Assembly (NCBI GenBank): GCA_025667525.1
Contig: CM046881.1
Span: 499,989,627 to 500,053,626 of the forward strand
Length of the DNA: 64,000 nt
From: Glebionis coronaria
Lineage: Eukaryota; Streptophyta; Magnoliopsida; Asterales; Asteraceae
Direction of reading: 5' to 3'
Shown in pieces: positions 21,195 to 31,898 of the stretch. Position 1 is the first letter of the stretch. Each line of letters begins with the position of its first letter. Under the pieces are notes generated by a model. The model saw only the letters and a program-made list of their open reading frames with translations, was not told the DNA's origin and ran no database searches. The position numbers were made by a program, and so were the translations under genes.

Positions 21195-22140
21195 TCGCGT
21201 GTTAATAGTTCAAAAGCCGTAAGAGAACAAAAACGCGTCAATCCAAACTTGATGATGTTCATATCAGAGTTTTAAAACTTCAAGACCAACATAAGAAGTT
21301 TATTGCCGAAAAGGAAGCACGTGATAAAGAAAACAGTGTTTTCCTAAACTCCATCAAAGATACCATGACTAACATCATTCAGCGTGAAGTTAGGTCATGT
21401 GTCAATCAGGAGCTTCCAGTATTGTTCACAAAAGGCCTTACTGACTTGCAATTAATGCAAACTTTGGTGACTCGATTAACCAACATTGAGTTACCAAAAA
21501 CAAAAGCTCAACACGACTTGCAAAACGCTCTTGTTAAAGTCATACTGGAAGCTTCCAACACATCACCATTAGAAGACACTGAAGTTCCCCAATCTTCCAA
21601 GAAAAGGAAACGTTAGGAGCCTGAAAATGCCGATGAGGAAGAAAATAAGGAAGAAGAGGAGAAAGAACATCTGATAAGATTGAAGAAGAAGAGGATGAGG
21701 ATGAGGATGATGATGAGAAAGAGGACAATGAGGAGGATGACGATGAGGATGAGGATGACAGAGAAGACGAGGATGACGATAGTGATACGGATGACGATAA
21801 TGACAATGAGGACGGTAATGGGAATGGTAAGGACAAGGAAAAAGAGGATGGTGATAAGGATGAAGGTAATGGTACTAATGGTGAAGAATCTGAAGAATCC
21901 AAGGACGGTGATGAGGAAGAAGAAGTAAGTGATGCACGTTCAAAAGAAAAAGTTGGCGATAAACAAGATGAGAGTGAAAATATCACCAATGGCGCGCATG
22001 GTGAAACCACTGTCAACACCAAAGGTAAGTCATCTGAACTAGTTCTTACTAGTGTATCACACGAAGAACCTGTAGTGCCACTGGTAAAAGACGAACCAAT
22101 GATTCAAGACGAACCATCACCGTATGTGGAACATCACTTT
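21195..22140 (+). pseudogene. Element B ORF3, coiled-coil and Asp/Glu-rich segment
   Basis: Frame shifts divide this part. A helical region lies at about 21365-21560 (RSCVNQELPVLFTKGLTDLQLMQTLVTRL), ending in SSKKRKR, a possible nuclear-type basic cluster. Bases 21650-21960 then encode an almost pure Asp/Glu run (IEEEEDEDEDDDEKED and on). The acidic frame is the one that leads into 22186. The GA-rich sense strand produces a long serine frame on the other strand that I regard as a shadow. Confidence 0.55.
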
Positions 22141-22753
22141 ACACCGCCGACTCCTGTTTAGCATCACACAGAAACAGACACAGGTATGTCTTCTGTATCG
22201 GTTCTTACTAATGTCTCATCAACAGCACCTATAGAACACGAATCTCTGAAAGAAGACGAACTGATACCATCTGTGATACATAACTCTCCACCTCAGCACT
22301 ACATCGATATGGATATTGACGATATAAATCAACCAGATCCTGAGTTTGTTGGAACGTTAACTATTGATAAGACGGTTCTAGTGCAGCCATGGCTTACACA
22401 GGCAGCAACCGCACGTACAATTTCTGATAGTGAAAAGGCGGATCTCACACAATTCCTCAATAATCCAATCGACTTCTCTGGATTCTTGATGGATAAATAT
22501 GGAGTTCCTAGCATTGATACAAATACACTTCAAACAATGATCAAAGACAAGAACTTTTGGGCTTCCATGAAGATTGCCAAAACTGAGGGAGAATATCATT
22601 TCAATGAGCTCATGAAAGCAATCAAATCAACAGCATCAGGTGAAAAAGCTCCAATCCTTCTTCCACTAACACCTTCAGTTATTGCAGCAGGCAAGCACCT
22701 GCCAATGCAATACTTTACCAACCGTGATCCGGACTTCTTAGAAAACGACGCAA
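22141..22753 (+). pseudogene. Element B ORF3, part before the insertion of C
   Basis: After a TAG at 22159-22161 the frame is open from ATG 22186 (MSSVSVLTNVSSTAPIEHES). It has MDIDDINQPDPEFVGTLTIDK, a Ser/Asp segment, and [47 protein letters not shown], where element B sequence stops. The C-terminal part of the ORF is found 5.9 kb downstream at 28639-29516 on the same strand, which shows that C was inserted here. Confidence 0.7.
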
Positions 22754-22790
22754 CCTTGTGGATCGTTAGAAGAGTGCCAATGCAATACTC
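22754..22790. other. Patchwork junction between B ORF3 and truncated C
   Basis: Bases 22754-22780 are identical to 25442-25468, which is native coding sequence near the end of the gag frame of C ([11 protein letters not shown] on the minus strand). The overlapping bases 22775-22789 are identical to 22700-22714 in the neighbouring ORF3 of B. RT of C begins at about 22788. This is the pattern of templated filler DNA. The 5 bases that follow the LTR of C on the right (CAATG, 28639-28643) also occur here at 22778-22782 and may be the other copy of the target duplication. Confidence 0.7.
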
Positions 22791-23738
22791 ATACCAAGCT
22801 CTAGGAGCCTGATGTAACCCATAAAGAGCCTTGACCACCTTGTAAACTTTCTTGGGATGAAGTGGATCTACAAAGCCCTTAGGTTGAGTAACATACACCT
22901 CCTCGTCAATTTTGCCATAGAGAAAAGCACTCTTGACATCCATCTGAAACATCATAAAGCCCACATAAGAGGCAAAAGCCAAAAACAGACGAATGGCCTC
23001 TATCCTTGCAACCGGAGCAAAAACTTCAGTATAGTCAATGCCCTCAATTTGAGTGTGTCCTTGTGCGACAAGCCGAGCTTTATTCCTTACGACAATTCCC
23101 CGTGAATCCTTCTTGTTCTTGAGAATCCATTTGGTATTGATAGCTGTCTTTCCATCTGGTAAGTCAACAAGAACCCAAACATTCTGAAACAAGAATTGCT
23201 GCATTTCCTCCTGCATAGCCTCCACCCAACTTTGATCCTCAAGAGCATGAGAAACAGACCTAGGGTCCACCTGTGAAAGAAAACAAGCAAACAAACAGTG
23301 TTGAAAGTCCGTATGATTATTACGCTTTTGATCTTCAATATAGCCAACAAGAGCATGATGATCAGACGAGGCCTTCTGCTGCATTCTGCGTGTCTTGACA
23401 GTAGAACTAGGATCTCCAATGATTTGAGTGGTAGGTTGATCTTTATGTGATTGCAAGACTGGATTGGAAGAAACCTCCACTTTTGGTGCCAAGTTATTGA
23501 GATCACCAACAAAGTCAGCATCATATGAAGCATTGTGGAAAATCCCATCTATTGGTTGTTTATAAATATCATCCAGCTTGGTAGAATACTTCTTTTGATG
23601 GTTCCCCAAATCAGAAGGACTGGAGAAATGAGTATTGGAAGCAGACTCACTAGCCGGAGTACCAGTAGGTGATAAGCTAGCACTAGGAGCAGAAGCTGGA
23701 GTACCAGGAGCAGCTTTGTCAGTAGGATCAACCAAGGG
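22791..23738 (-). pseudogene. Element C reverse transcriptase, N-terminal half only
   Basis: After a Pro/Ala-rich linker ([22 protein letters not shown]) the frame gives [22 protein letters not shown], then [37 protein letters not shown], the first catalytic motif [18 protein letters not shown], and [14 protein letters not shown], where it ends. The YVDD motif, thumb and RNase H are absent. The residues read beyond this point on the minus strand are the antisense of B ORF3 and should not be counted as protein. Confidence 0.9.
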
Positions 23739-25350
23739 AAACTCAAAACCACCTTGAGCAGCTGCTTTAGTAGCCTCTTGTTGTTGTTTGAGAAGAGTGT
23801 CAAGAGCTACTTGGGAATCCTATACATCCAATGGAGTTGCATCACTAGGAGGAGTAGGAGAAACTGTGGTGGAATATGATGGAACCACAAAAATGTCATC
23901 CTCATCATCTGAATCAGAAAGACTAGAAAGAGCACCAATACTAGAAGTTGCAAACACTTGTGGTCCTGCATCATGGTTAGTTTTGAAACGAAAATATCCT
24001 AACGAATCACTAAGATAATCAAGATCAAAATACCATTCTGGACCCTTGCCTTGGATGTTTGACTTATCAAAATACCTGAGATTAATAGTTTCAATGATCC
24101 GCTTGGCTTGAAGGTTGTAGACACGATAAGCCCGAGAATGAGCTGAATATCCCACAATGTATCCTTCATCTGCCTTGCCATCAAACTTCCCCAAATAGTC
24201 ACTAGTATTCAGAATGGTGACTGGACACCCAAAAGGCTTCAAATGAGCAATATTTGGAACTTTGCCCGTGAGAAGCTCATAAGGAGTCTTCTTGTGAGGA
24301 TTGGTAATAGAAACCCTATTCAAAACATAACTTGCAGTATTAACAGCTTCTGTCCAGAACATGGTTGGAAGCTTGGAATCGGAAAGCATAGTTCTTGATG
24401 CTTCTATTAGCGTCCTGTTCTTTCTTTCTGCCACACCATTTTGTTGAGGAGTCCTTGCAGCACTATAATCTCTTTTGATGCCCTTAGCATTGCAAAGTGC
24501 GATGAGGTCTTTATTTTTAAACTCGGTTACATTGTCGCAACGAATACCTTTAACTTTCTTGGACAACTGGTTCTCTATCAGGGTAAGAAAATCTCTAAGA
24601 ATTGAGTAGGTCTCACTTTTGGCAGCCATGAAGAACACCCACGAAAACCTGCTATAACCATCAGTTACCACCAGACAGAATTGCTTGTGGTCAATGCTTC
24701 TAATGGAAGTAGGACCAAATAAGTCCATGTGTAGTAGTTGCAATGGTTCAGTGATAAGACTAAGAGCAGTAATGGCCTTGAAGGATGCCTTGTGCTGTTT
24801 GCCTTTGCTGCAAGCAATACAATTTATATCATTTCTAAACGTCTTGTGAGGTAAACCAGAGACCAGACTCAGATTTTCAAGTTTGTGAATGGTCTTGAAG
24901 TTCACATGCCCCATCCTTCGGTGCCATTTAGTGGCTTCATCTTCTGAGGCTTTAGCAACTAGACATGCTAGTTGACCAGTAGGGCTGACTTCATTCAACT
25001 TGATGGTATAGAGATTGTGTCTTCTAGGGATTCTGAGTAGAACTTGTGAGTCATCCGGAAGCTGAAAGTCTTTGGAAAGCACAAGTGCATCAGTATCAGT
25101 GAAGAGAACAAACTGCTTCTTGTCACAAATCTGAGAGACCGATATCAAGTTGAAGTGCTGAAGTGCTTCCACATAGTAGACCTGCTCAAAATTTAGATTG
25201 GGAGTCTTTATTGTTCCTTTGCCAGTGATTCTGCCTTCACCCCCACCAAAATAGACCTTGCCTCCATGAAATGGTACAAAGTTTGAGAGAAGACTTTTAT
25301 TGCCAGTCATGCTCCTGGAGCAACCACTATCAACAATGCCTAGACTAGGA
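23739..25350 (-). pseudogene. Element C protease and integrase
   Basis: This module is in another frame from gag. The protease active site DSGCSRSMTGN lies at about 25335-25300, followed by YFGGGEGRITGKGTI. The pre-integrase block is WHRRMGHVNFKTIH ... CIACSKGKQHKASF. The integrase core keeps all three catalytic residues: Asp in LLHMDLFGPTS, Asp in GIRCDNVTEFKN (Gly after DN is replaced by Val), and Glu in NGVAERKNRTLIEASR. The C-terminal part runs through TPYELLTGKVPNIAHLKPFGC and GYSAHSRAYRVY. A single TAG at 23818-23820 interrupts the linker toward RT. It is the best preserved copia integrase in the window. Confidence 0.9.
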
Positions 25351-25398
25351 TCCTGGTATGGAGTAACCTACAACAACAAGATAATAACAATGCAAAAG

Positions 25399-28101
25399 TT
25401 AGTGTCTTAAGGGGACCCAAACCTGTTCAGGTTTGAGCCTGCCTTGTGGATCGTTAGAAGAGTGCCAAGATGATTGATGAGATCCACCGTTGTTCCTTGG
25501 TTGCCTATGCATCATATGGGTATTATTATTTGACCAAGAACAACCTACTGAGGGCTTAACAGCAGTTCCCAAATTTCCCAAACCAAAATACGTGTGGTCC
25601 AAATTATGTGGATAGATTGGATTCAAATTTTGAAAATAATTACTGGTGGTTTGGAATCCAATATTTCTCCAATGATCAGAAGCTAAAGGAGAGGACCTTC
25701 TAGAAGAAGTAAACGATTGAGCACTAGGATTAAGCCTTCTAGAAGCATATGGGGCAGCTCCTGGTGGACCAGGAGCAGGAAAAGCATGATTAACAGAAAC
25801 ATGTGTGTCATAATAATCACAATCTTTAATTAAATGAAAGGCACTACCACAAACAAAACATGTTTTGAAAGACCTTTTATTAGAATGAGATTGTTTCATA
25901 CTGCCTACTTTATTACACACAATTCTAGGAGAAACATTCTTCCTAGGACTCAATAAACTTGGACCAGACACACTTGACATAACATCAACTTTTTCTTCAC
26001 ACTTCCTAGCACCAGTAGCAGCATGATCATTCAACTTGGAACTTGTAGGTCTCGACTCTTCATGTGAACCACTAGATGCAGAGTTACTGGCTTTGTCACT
26101 GAAAGTACATGAGACAAAGTCATTAGTATTAGTAGAACTTGTTGGGGACTCAAGCATCTGTGATCCATCCAAGTCATTATGCCATGAAGTGGGCATAAAA
26201 GTTCCAGTAAGAGGAGGAGGGACAACATGCATTTCTGCTGCTGGTTTAAACCTATTGTAACTAGGTTTTCCCTCATCCTCTTTGTCGGCATCAAAGACAC
26301 TTGAAAAGGATAAATCAAATACATCTTCTGAATCAATATATTTTTCAAATCCTAAGCCTCTTTTAGTTCTGCCAGACATGCTACTATCATTTAATTTTGA
26401 AAGATTTTTAGGTGCCTTTTGCCATTTTTCAAATCTTAGCATTGTAGCATCTAATTTTCCTTGCATCTCCTCTTTTTCTTTGACACTAGCATCTCTTACT
26501 GTTTCTGTATATTTAAGCATATTTGTTGTGTTTTCTAAATCGATGCTTAGTATCCTGATTTTATCCTCATAAGCACATTGAGTATCTTGTAACCACCTCT
26601 TTTGTTGTTCCAATGTGTTTAATGAAGCCTTATAGGCTTGAACCTCTAAAAAATACTTATCATTTTGATCATTTACTTCATTAAATTGGGACAACAATTA
26701 TGAGTATTTATCATGACAACCAAGAGGACAATGTTGTACCTGAGGTGAGATGCCCATAAGAGCAAACTCGTCAGCTTCTTCTGCATCAGAGAGATTCCCA
26801 GCAATCATTGCAAATACGTCAGTCGAGGATTCAGCAGATTCAAAAGTAGGAGTCTGATGATCATTCCAGTTGACCATAGAGTCAACAGATACTAGTGCCT
26901 TCTTGTCATCTTTTACCTCCTGAACCTTAAAAGCTGAGTACCTGCTCTTCTCCTGATCATTCTTGGTAGGGCACTCCCTTGCAAAGTGACCTTGTTGCTG
27001 GCAGTTATAGCATCAAACCTTGCTTCTGTCGAATCTTGCTGGCTCCCTAGGGTTGTAATTAAATTTCCTTCCTGCTTTCTTCTCAAACTTGTGAACCCTA
27101 AGAGTAAGCATGGCCATCTGCCATTTAAGATCCATCTCATCCAGGTCAAGTTTATCAACCTGTTTGAAGTCATCAAAAGCAAGTTGTTGTTCAGCATTAA
27201 CATCAGCCACAAAAGAACGAAGAACGGCTTCTACCATACTACCAGACTTGGCAGTAGGATCAGGAGCAGAAGTATGCTGAACAGTATGCTGAGAGGAGAC
27301 AGTATTGGTTGGGCTACTTGCATATGACATAGGACTAGATGCCATAGAACTCACAAAGGCAGTATTAGCAGGAGTGGGAAAAGAATCACTCGAAAATCCT
27401 CTCACATGAGGTTCGAAGGTTCTGAGCCTATGAAACAGATCATCAAAGTTAAGATAGTCAAGTCCACCTTTAGCCTTGAGAGAGATCACCACCTGATTCC
27501 ATGAGTAGGGTAAGGCTTTAAGAAACCTTGCATTAATATCACCATCATCAGGCTTTGACCGAAGTTGATTTAACTGGCTCAATATCTTCTGAAACCTATC
27601 ATACCCTTGATGTAGACCTTCAGTTTCTGATATTTTGAATTCTGTGAATTCATCTCTCAGCATGGATCTTCGCATTTTCTTTGACTCCTCATTGCCACCA
27701 AACCTTGCTTTTATGCCATTCTAGATCTCTCTGGCATCATCCAAATGGTAGAAGTCACCCATGTGATCTTCAGGAAGAGATTGAAGAAAAATCGTTTTTG
27801 CTTTGACCTCCTTCTGAATAGCTATGATTTCTTCATGAGATTTAGGGTCAAGAAGGGTAATATTACCATTCTTGTCTCTTCCAGTAAGCTTCCTGCTGTT
27901 TCCATTCAGAATGATCTTCCAAAGATCTTGATCAGTATTGGTGATCCACCATTCCATCTTCATTGCCCAGTTTTCATATTCACCCTTTTTCAGAAGAGGG
28001 AATTTACCATTCGTGTTTGAGACCGTAGCAAGGATCTGCTGAGGTTGCACAATTTTTGGAGTGCTGTCTTCTCCTGTTTGAGTAGAAGTTGAGGCAGACA
28101 T
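25399..28101 (-). pseudogene. Element C gag polyprotein
   Basis: From ATG 28101 (MSASTSTQTGEDS), only 60 bases after the primer site, a single frame runs to 25399 with three nonsense codons: TAG at about 27718-27720 (in ...DDAREI*NGIKARFGG, where tryptophan is expected), TGA at 27010-27012, and TAA at about 26698-26700. Domains in order are the copia capsid (WAMKMEWWITNTDQDLWKII, LPYSWNQVVISLKAKGGLDYLNFDDLFHRLR), an intact zinc knuckle CYNCQQQGHFAREC at about 27009-26968, a coiled coil (LSQFNEVNDQNDKYFLEVQAYKASLNTLEQQKRWLQ), and a second intact knuckle CFVCGSAFHLIKDC at about 25860-25820. The protein packages element RNA. It ends VWVPLRH, just before protease. Confidence 0.88.
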
Positions 28102-28160
28102 GATTAAAAAATATTAGTAATAAGAAAACTTGATTCTTCTTGTGTAGAGACCCTCCCAAT

Positions 28161-28172
28161 CTCTGATACCAC
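28161..28172 (-). promoter_or_regulatory. Element C primer binding site (tRNA-iMet)
   Basis: The minus strand reads TGGTATCAGAGA two bases after the LTR end. Plant copia elements use TGGTATCAGAGC, complementary to the 3' end of initiator tRNA-Met; one terminal base differs. Confidence 0.85.
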
Positions 28173-28173
28173 T

Positions 28174-28638
28174 TGTTGAGACAACTAGATGTAGATCGTG
28201 CAGCCTGTCAGGACCGGTGAATGACTTCTGTAATCACAAGTCAAATCACAAAGAGACTCTATACACAATATGAATGTAGAATATAAATATAATCAAAGAG
28301 AACAGAATAACTATAAAGACTTGATCCTTTCTAAGGATTTCTAATATTGATAATCACTAGAACTACGTTTTGTGAAGGTGTCCATAACCCTTCTGCCTAA
28401 GGTTCCTTTTATACTACAAGGAAACCCTAATACATCATTAAAGAAAACGTGTAAAACTGATATGCATATCCTTTCCTAACATATCTCATGCATATCCTAA
28501 CAGAATATTAAGTAAATAATAAAGTTTGACTTCGACTAGGACCAGGAGCAGGACTTGCTCCTACTACTACTAGGACCAGGAGGAACTACATACCTCCTAG
28601 TCTACCTATTACATTTAACTATTACAATGGTCCTAACA
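28174..28638 (-). repeat. Element C 5' LTR
   Basis: The LTR is 465 bp. On the minus strand it starts TGTTAGGACCATTGTAATAG and ends GTCTCAACA, directly followed by the primer site. Bases 28533-28586 hold repeated copies of an AGGACCAGGAGCAGGA/CTCCTACTACTA word that also recurs in the coding linkers of C. Confidence 0.85.
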
Positions 28639-29516
28639 CAATGGGCAAATCAGTAAATTTGAAGGATATCCCTTGGATATAAGATAAAGTTCCAGACCTA
28701 TGGAGCAAAGATCTTGTCAAGGAATATGATCAATATGCGAAATTAGGCATCTCACATTGGCGGGGCAACAAGAAGTCGGCTTACTACTTCTATAATCACA
28801 CCAAGAAAGGTACACCTATAATTGCAACCCGTCGAATCTCAAGTATACAGGGAGTTAGCTTTCACCATATATTCAGATATTCGTATTTGAAAGATATCAG
28901 ATTCAAGCAAGAAGATGGTAAGACTTATAGTGTTAGTGAAGGGGATCTTCAATTCCTACGACTTGAAGATATTGAAGACTTTCTACTCATCTTGGCTCAA
29001 GGAAAGGTCCCTCACTTAGACCCCGATGAAGTCATTGCCCCAAGCTCCAACATTCGCCAATTCACTCGTAGAATTGTGATCAAGCAAATGGTTGAAGACT
29101 TACAACTTGGGGTAGAGAGTTATCAATCCAAGCTAAATCTAGAACGACCTCACACAACACCAATGAGTCGTTTTCACCAAGCTAAGGAACCATACATCGG
29201 TACACTCCAACCAGAGATAGGCATATTTTACCTGAATGAAGCAGAGATCATGCAATACATGCGACTCTCAGAACTGCATAAGTTCAGCGATGGTACTCTC
29301 ATGCATGTATGTGACAAGCTGTTGATGCTCAACTCAGGTCAAGGTCTTCCAGGGGTAAAGTATAGATGGGTAGGCTGATTTAAGAAGAGTGCCAACCACA
29401 CCATCCGGATGATTGAGGAGAAGTTAAGGGATTGATGGTTGATCCGCAGTATCGAACTATTCGTGGGGGGAAGACCATATGGAGCACATCATAGGCTTGT
29501 GGAACGATCCATCTAA
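28639..29516 (+). pseudogene. Element B ORF3, C-terminal part after the insertion of C
   Basis: ORF3 resumes at the first base after the LTR of C. Early codons are frameshifted; 28887-29378 is open and contains EDGKTYSVSEGDLQFLRLEDIEDFLLILAQGKV, FTRRIVIKQMVEDLQLGVESYQSKLNLERP, and HKFSDGTLMHVCDKLLM. Another frame then gives RSIELFVGGRPYGAHHRLVERSI and a TAA at 29514-29516. The QLGVESYQ block and the GGR-x-Y tail are the most conserved parts of this ORF family as I remember it, always just before the 3' end. Function is unknown. Confidence 0.7.
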
Positions 29517-31275
29517 TGGGTTGTATTATCTCAGGTCTATTCCATATCGGTTAATTTCTGAATATGTAAATATTGAAAATATTGTGCTTTTGTGTCTTGT
29601 TTTAGTGTGAAAGTATGATAATGTTTGAAGAATTTCTCACGAGATTCTAAATCTTTCAAAATCTATCATACTCAAGCACTACAACTAACCCTCATTCACT
29701 TGAGGGGGAGCATTAACATGTTCTTTGGCCATAAATTGATTTCATTTTTATCCAAAGACCGGTTAATCCATTCAATATCCCAAATATTAATGGTTAACAT
29801 TTCGGATAAGGGGAGAAAATGGGATTAAGGAGACTTAAGGATATTTGGCTAAAATAAATGAAAAAGACTTAAAAGATAAACCAACTGAATATGTGTAATG
29901 CACATGTTAAGGGGGAGCGTTTTGATGAACAAAACACTTAAGGCACAAAAACTTTGATTATAATATCACAAGTGCTTTATGTGATTTTTCAAGGATTTTT
30001 CATGATGACAATACCTACCCAAAACAAACTTAATTCACGACGGATGTGGTGACAAAAGGGTGGTAGGATTAGGTATTAGTCCAATGATACATCAGAACCG
30101 ATGGAATCTTCCCAAGGACAATTCCCTAGATAGAATTAGAAGTCCTATGAAAGATGGAGATGATTGTGAACGTAGTAGAGTACCGACTAATTACTGATGC
30201 TAGCACTGGAACAATCACAACAAAGTGCTAGTGACGATGTATTGGTAAGTACTAAAGCGGTTGAAGAATGAAAAAGAAATGTAAAGATAAAGGGTGTAAA
30301 GAAAGAAGCCCTCCTTACAACTTAGGACAGAAACTGGGTCAACACATCTATTATTGGGATCATTTTAAATGATTCTCAATATTGAAGACAAGATATCATT
30401 TACCTAGTGATGTCATGCATAACCCCTCCCAGCTAACTCAAATATCTCTCAAAAGATATTTGTTTTAATCACACGGAGCTCAACACATTATCTATTGATT
30501 TATTCACGCTGAATAGACCAATATTGAATAGGTGGCAATCCTCTCCAACCATCGCTCACTAAATCAAAACGTATTATCGAGTCAAGAGCCACGAGATCAT
30601 CAAAAGTCTCATTATGACACTTTCCATTTATTCCTTGCTTCTTCACACACTGGGAAAAGTAAGAGATCTTTATGAGTCCTACGCAGTATTCTTGTAATAT
30701 TGCCAAAACATCCGAGTGATACGCAAGTATTACAATGAAGATGGAAATCCTGCTTGATCCAACATCAAACAAGCTCATGGTAGGTGACACGTGCGGTTCT
30801 TGAAGAACCAATCTTGTGAAAAACTGGAAAGAAACAGTAGTTTATTTCTTAATTGAACTTAAACTCATTCCAGACCTCTACGCATTATCATATGATCTTG
30901 CCAGAACGCTCAGAGTGACACTCTTTAGTGTTCACAGTGACGAGTGGAAATCCTTCTAGTGTTAACATCAAACAGCACTTGGTAGGTGATAAGAAAGATT
31001 CAATTTGAATCAAGCTCGCGACAACTGGAAAGAAACAATGGTGAAAATCATAATTGAAATTCACTTGTTCCAGGTTTCATGAATTGACGGCTTCAATCAT
31101 AAGGATTTTTAATCCAAATGATTCACTCTTTATGTTCGCAGTCAGCTTTGGACGGTCGAATAAAGAGAACGGGTTTACCCGCGAAATCCTATCAGGAAGT
31201 TACTTAATTGAAACTATACGTCACAGGTATGATATCTAATATCGTCCAACGGTCTTCAACGATCGGAGGTAAAGT
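29517..31275 (+). other. Element B 3' region and possible 3' LTR
   Basis: No gene is seen. Purine tracts TTGAGGGGGAGCA (29700-29712) and TTAAGGGGGAGCG (29908-29920) follow ORF3. An LTR may begin just after the second, near the TGATGAACAAAAC at 29923, but no second copy is available to prove it. Within the stretch, 30720-30870 and 30935-31075 are a degenerate direct repeat (GATGGAAATCC/GAGTGGAAATCC, then ACATCAAACA, GGTAGGTGA, AACTGGAAAGAAACA). The right continuation after F is 59025-59430. Confidence 0.45.
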
Positions 31276-31845
31276 TGTGGAAACCTTCGTTTCCTCGATT
31301 TTTAGCTACTAGGAATGCATCATGTTCATATGATTAGATAATCAAAGCGGAATTAGAACACGACACATTAACAAGGAGTTTAGGCACAAAACACATGAAT
31401 TACTTTAAACGAGTTGCTCATTATATTGATAACAAACAATAACTAGATGTGTAAACATTGAATCCCGCGTCTAGTCGACACGCGCGTTTAGGTTTACATT
31501 GTGAATGAATGATATGAATAAAACCTAATACCCTTGGTTCCTTTTATAGTGTAAGGAATAGGGTTTACAAGAGATAAGAATGAATAAACATGAATATCTT
31601 TTATTTAAATAACTAATACATAATATATTCTGCATACTTATCCTAAATAAAAGCTTCCAACAATACTTTTCAATGTTGACTTCTATCAATGCTTGGATTA
31701 CACTTGACAATGCTTGGTTGTTGACTTCTGTCAATGCTTGAATTACTCTTGACAATGCTTGGATTACACTTGTGAATGCTTAGACAAATGCCTTCATGTT
31801 CTCTTCGTTTTTTAGTTTCTACCACATCAACTTTTTGACCCAACA
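31276..31845 (-). repeat. Element F left LTR (the 3' LTR in its own orientation)
   Basis: It aligns end to end with 54875-59019 once G is removed, with about 28 differences by hand count. On the minus strand it runs TGTTGGGTCAAAAAGTTGAT ... TTTCCACA. Its U3-like part contains repeats of CAAGCATTG(A/T)CA (31677-31790). Confidence 0.92.
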
Positions 31846-31860
31846 ATCTTCCCCTAAATC
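31846..31860 (-). promoter_or_regulatory. Element F polypurine tract
   Basis: The minus strand reads GATTTAGGGGAAGAT directly before the LTR start TGTTGGG. Near copies on the same strand lie at 53519-53530, 53343-53351 and 53317-53327. The plus strand here is pyrimidine-rich and offers no primer site. Confidence 0.8.
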
Positions 31861-31898
31861 GCCAAAAACCCTAATTTTCACAAAACCCTAAAAACATC

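Larger units (their letters stand above)
22788..28638 (-). mobile_element. Element C: minus-strand Ty1/copia retrotransposon, truncated in RT
   Basis: Reading on the minus strand the order is 5' LTR (28638 to 28174), tRNA-iMet primer site, gag with zinc knuckle, protease, integrase and the first half of RT, where it stops at about 22790. RNase H, polypurine tract and 3' LTR are missing. The right side is precise: B ORF3 resumes straight after the LTR. The left side is a patchwork of short copied segments, as expected from error-prone repair of a break that deleted the 3' half. Gag carries three nonsense codons and integrase-RT one. Confidence 0.9.
7644..31275 (+). mobile_element. Element B: degenerate Ty1/copia retrotransposon with an extra ORF after pol
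   Basis: The plus-strand order is leader, gag, protease remnant, integrase, RT, RNase H, spacer with purine tract and minisatellite, small repeat ORF, and a long ORF3. That order is Ty1/copia, and the added ORF after RNase H is placed like the envelope-like ORF of the SIRE/Maximus group. A interrupts or abuts its leader at 7643, C interrupts ORF3 at about 22790-28638, and F interrupts its 3' flank at 31276. The 5' LTR and primer site are not in the window, and the 3' LTR is not certain. Stops and frameshifts are frequent and the RT active site is mutated, so it is inactive. Confidence 0.85.

Noticed and set aside
21540..22022. Long serine-rich frame on the minus strand
   Set aside because: It is the antisense of the GA-rich Asp/Glu stretch of B ORF3.
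22596..22790. C-terminal 60 residues of the minus-strand RT frame of C
   Set aside because: They are the complement of B ORF3 beyond the truncation of C, not protein sequence of C.
31276..31845. Plus orientation for the LTRs of F
   Set aside because: TG...CA ends fit both directions, but the plus strand has no primer site after the left LTR and no purine tract before the right one, while the minus strand has both.
31865..31895. Telomere-like AACCCTAA
   Set aside because: Only scattered AACCCTAA units occur, no array; common in plant 5' leaders.
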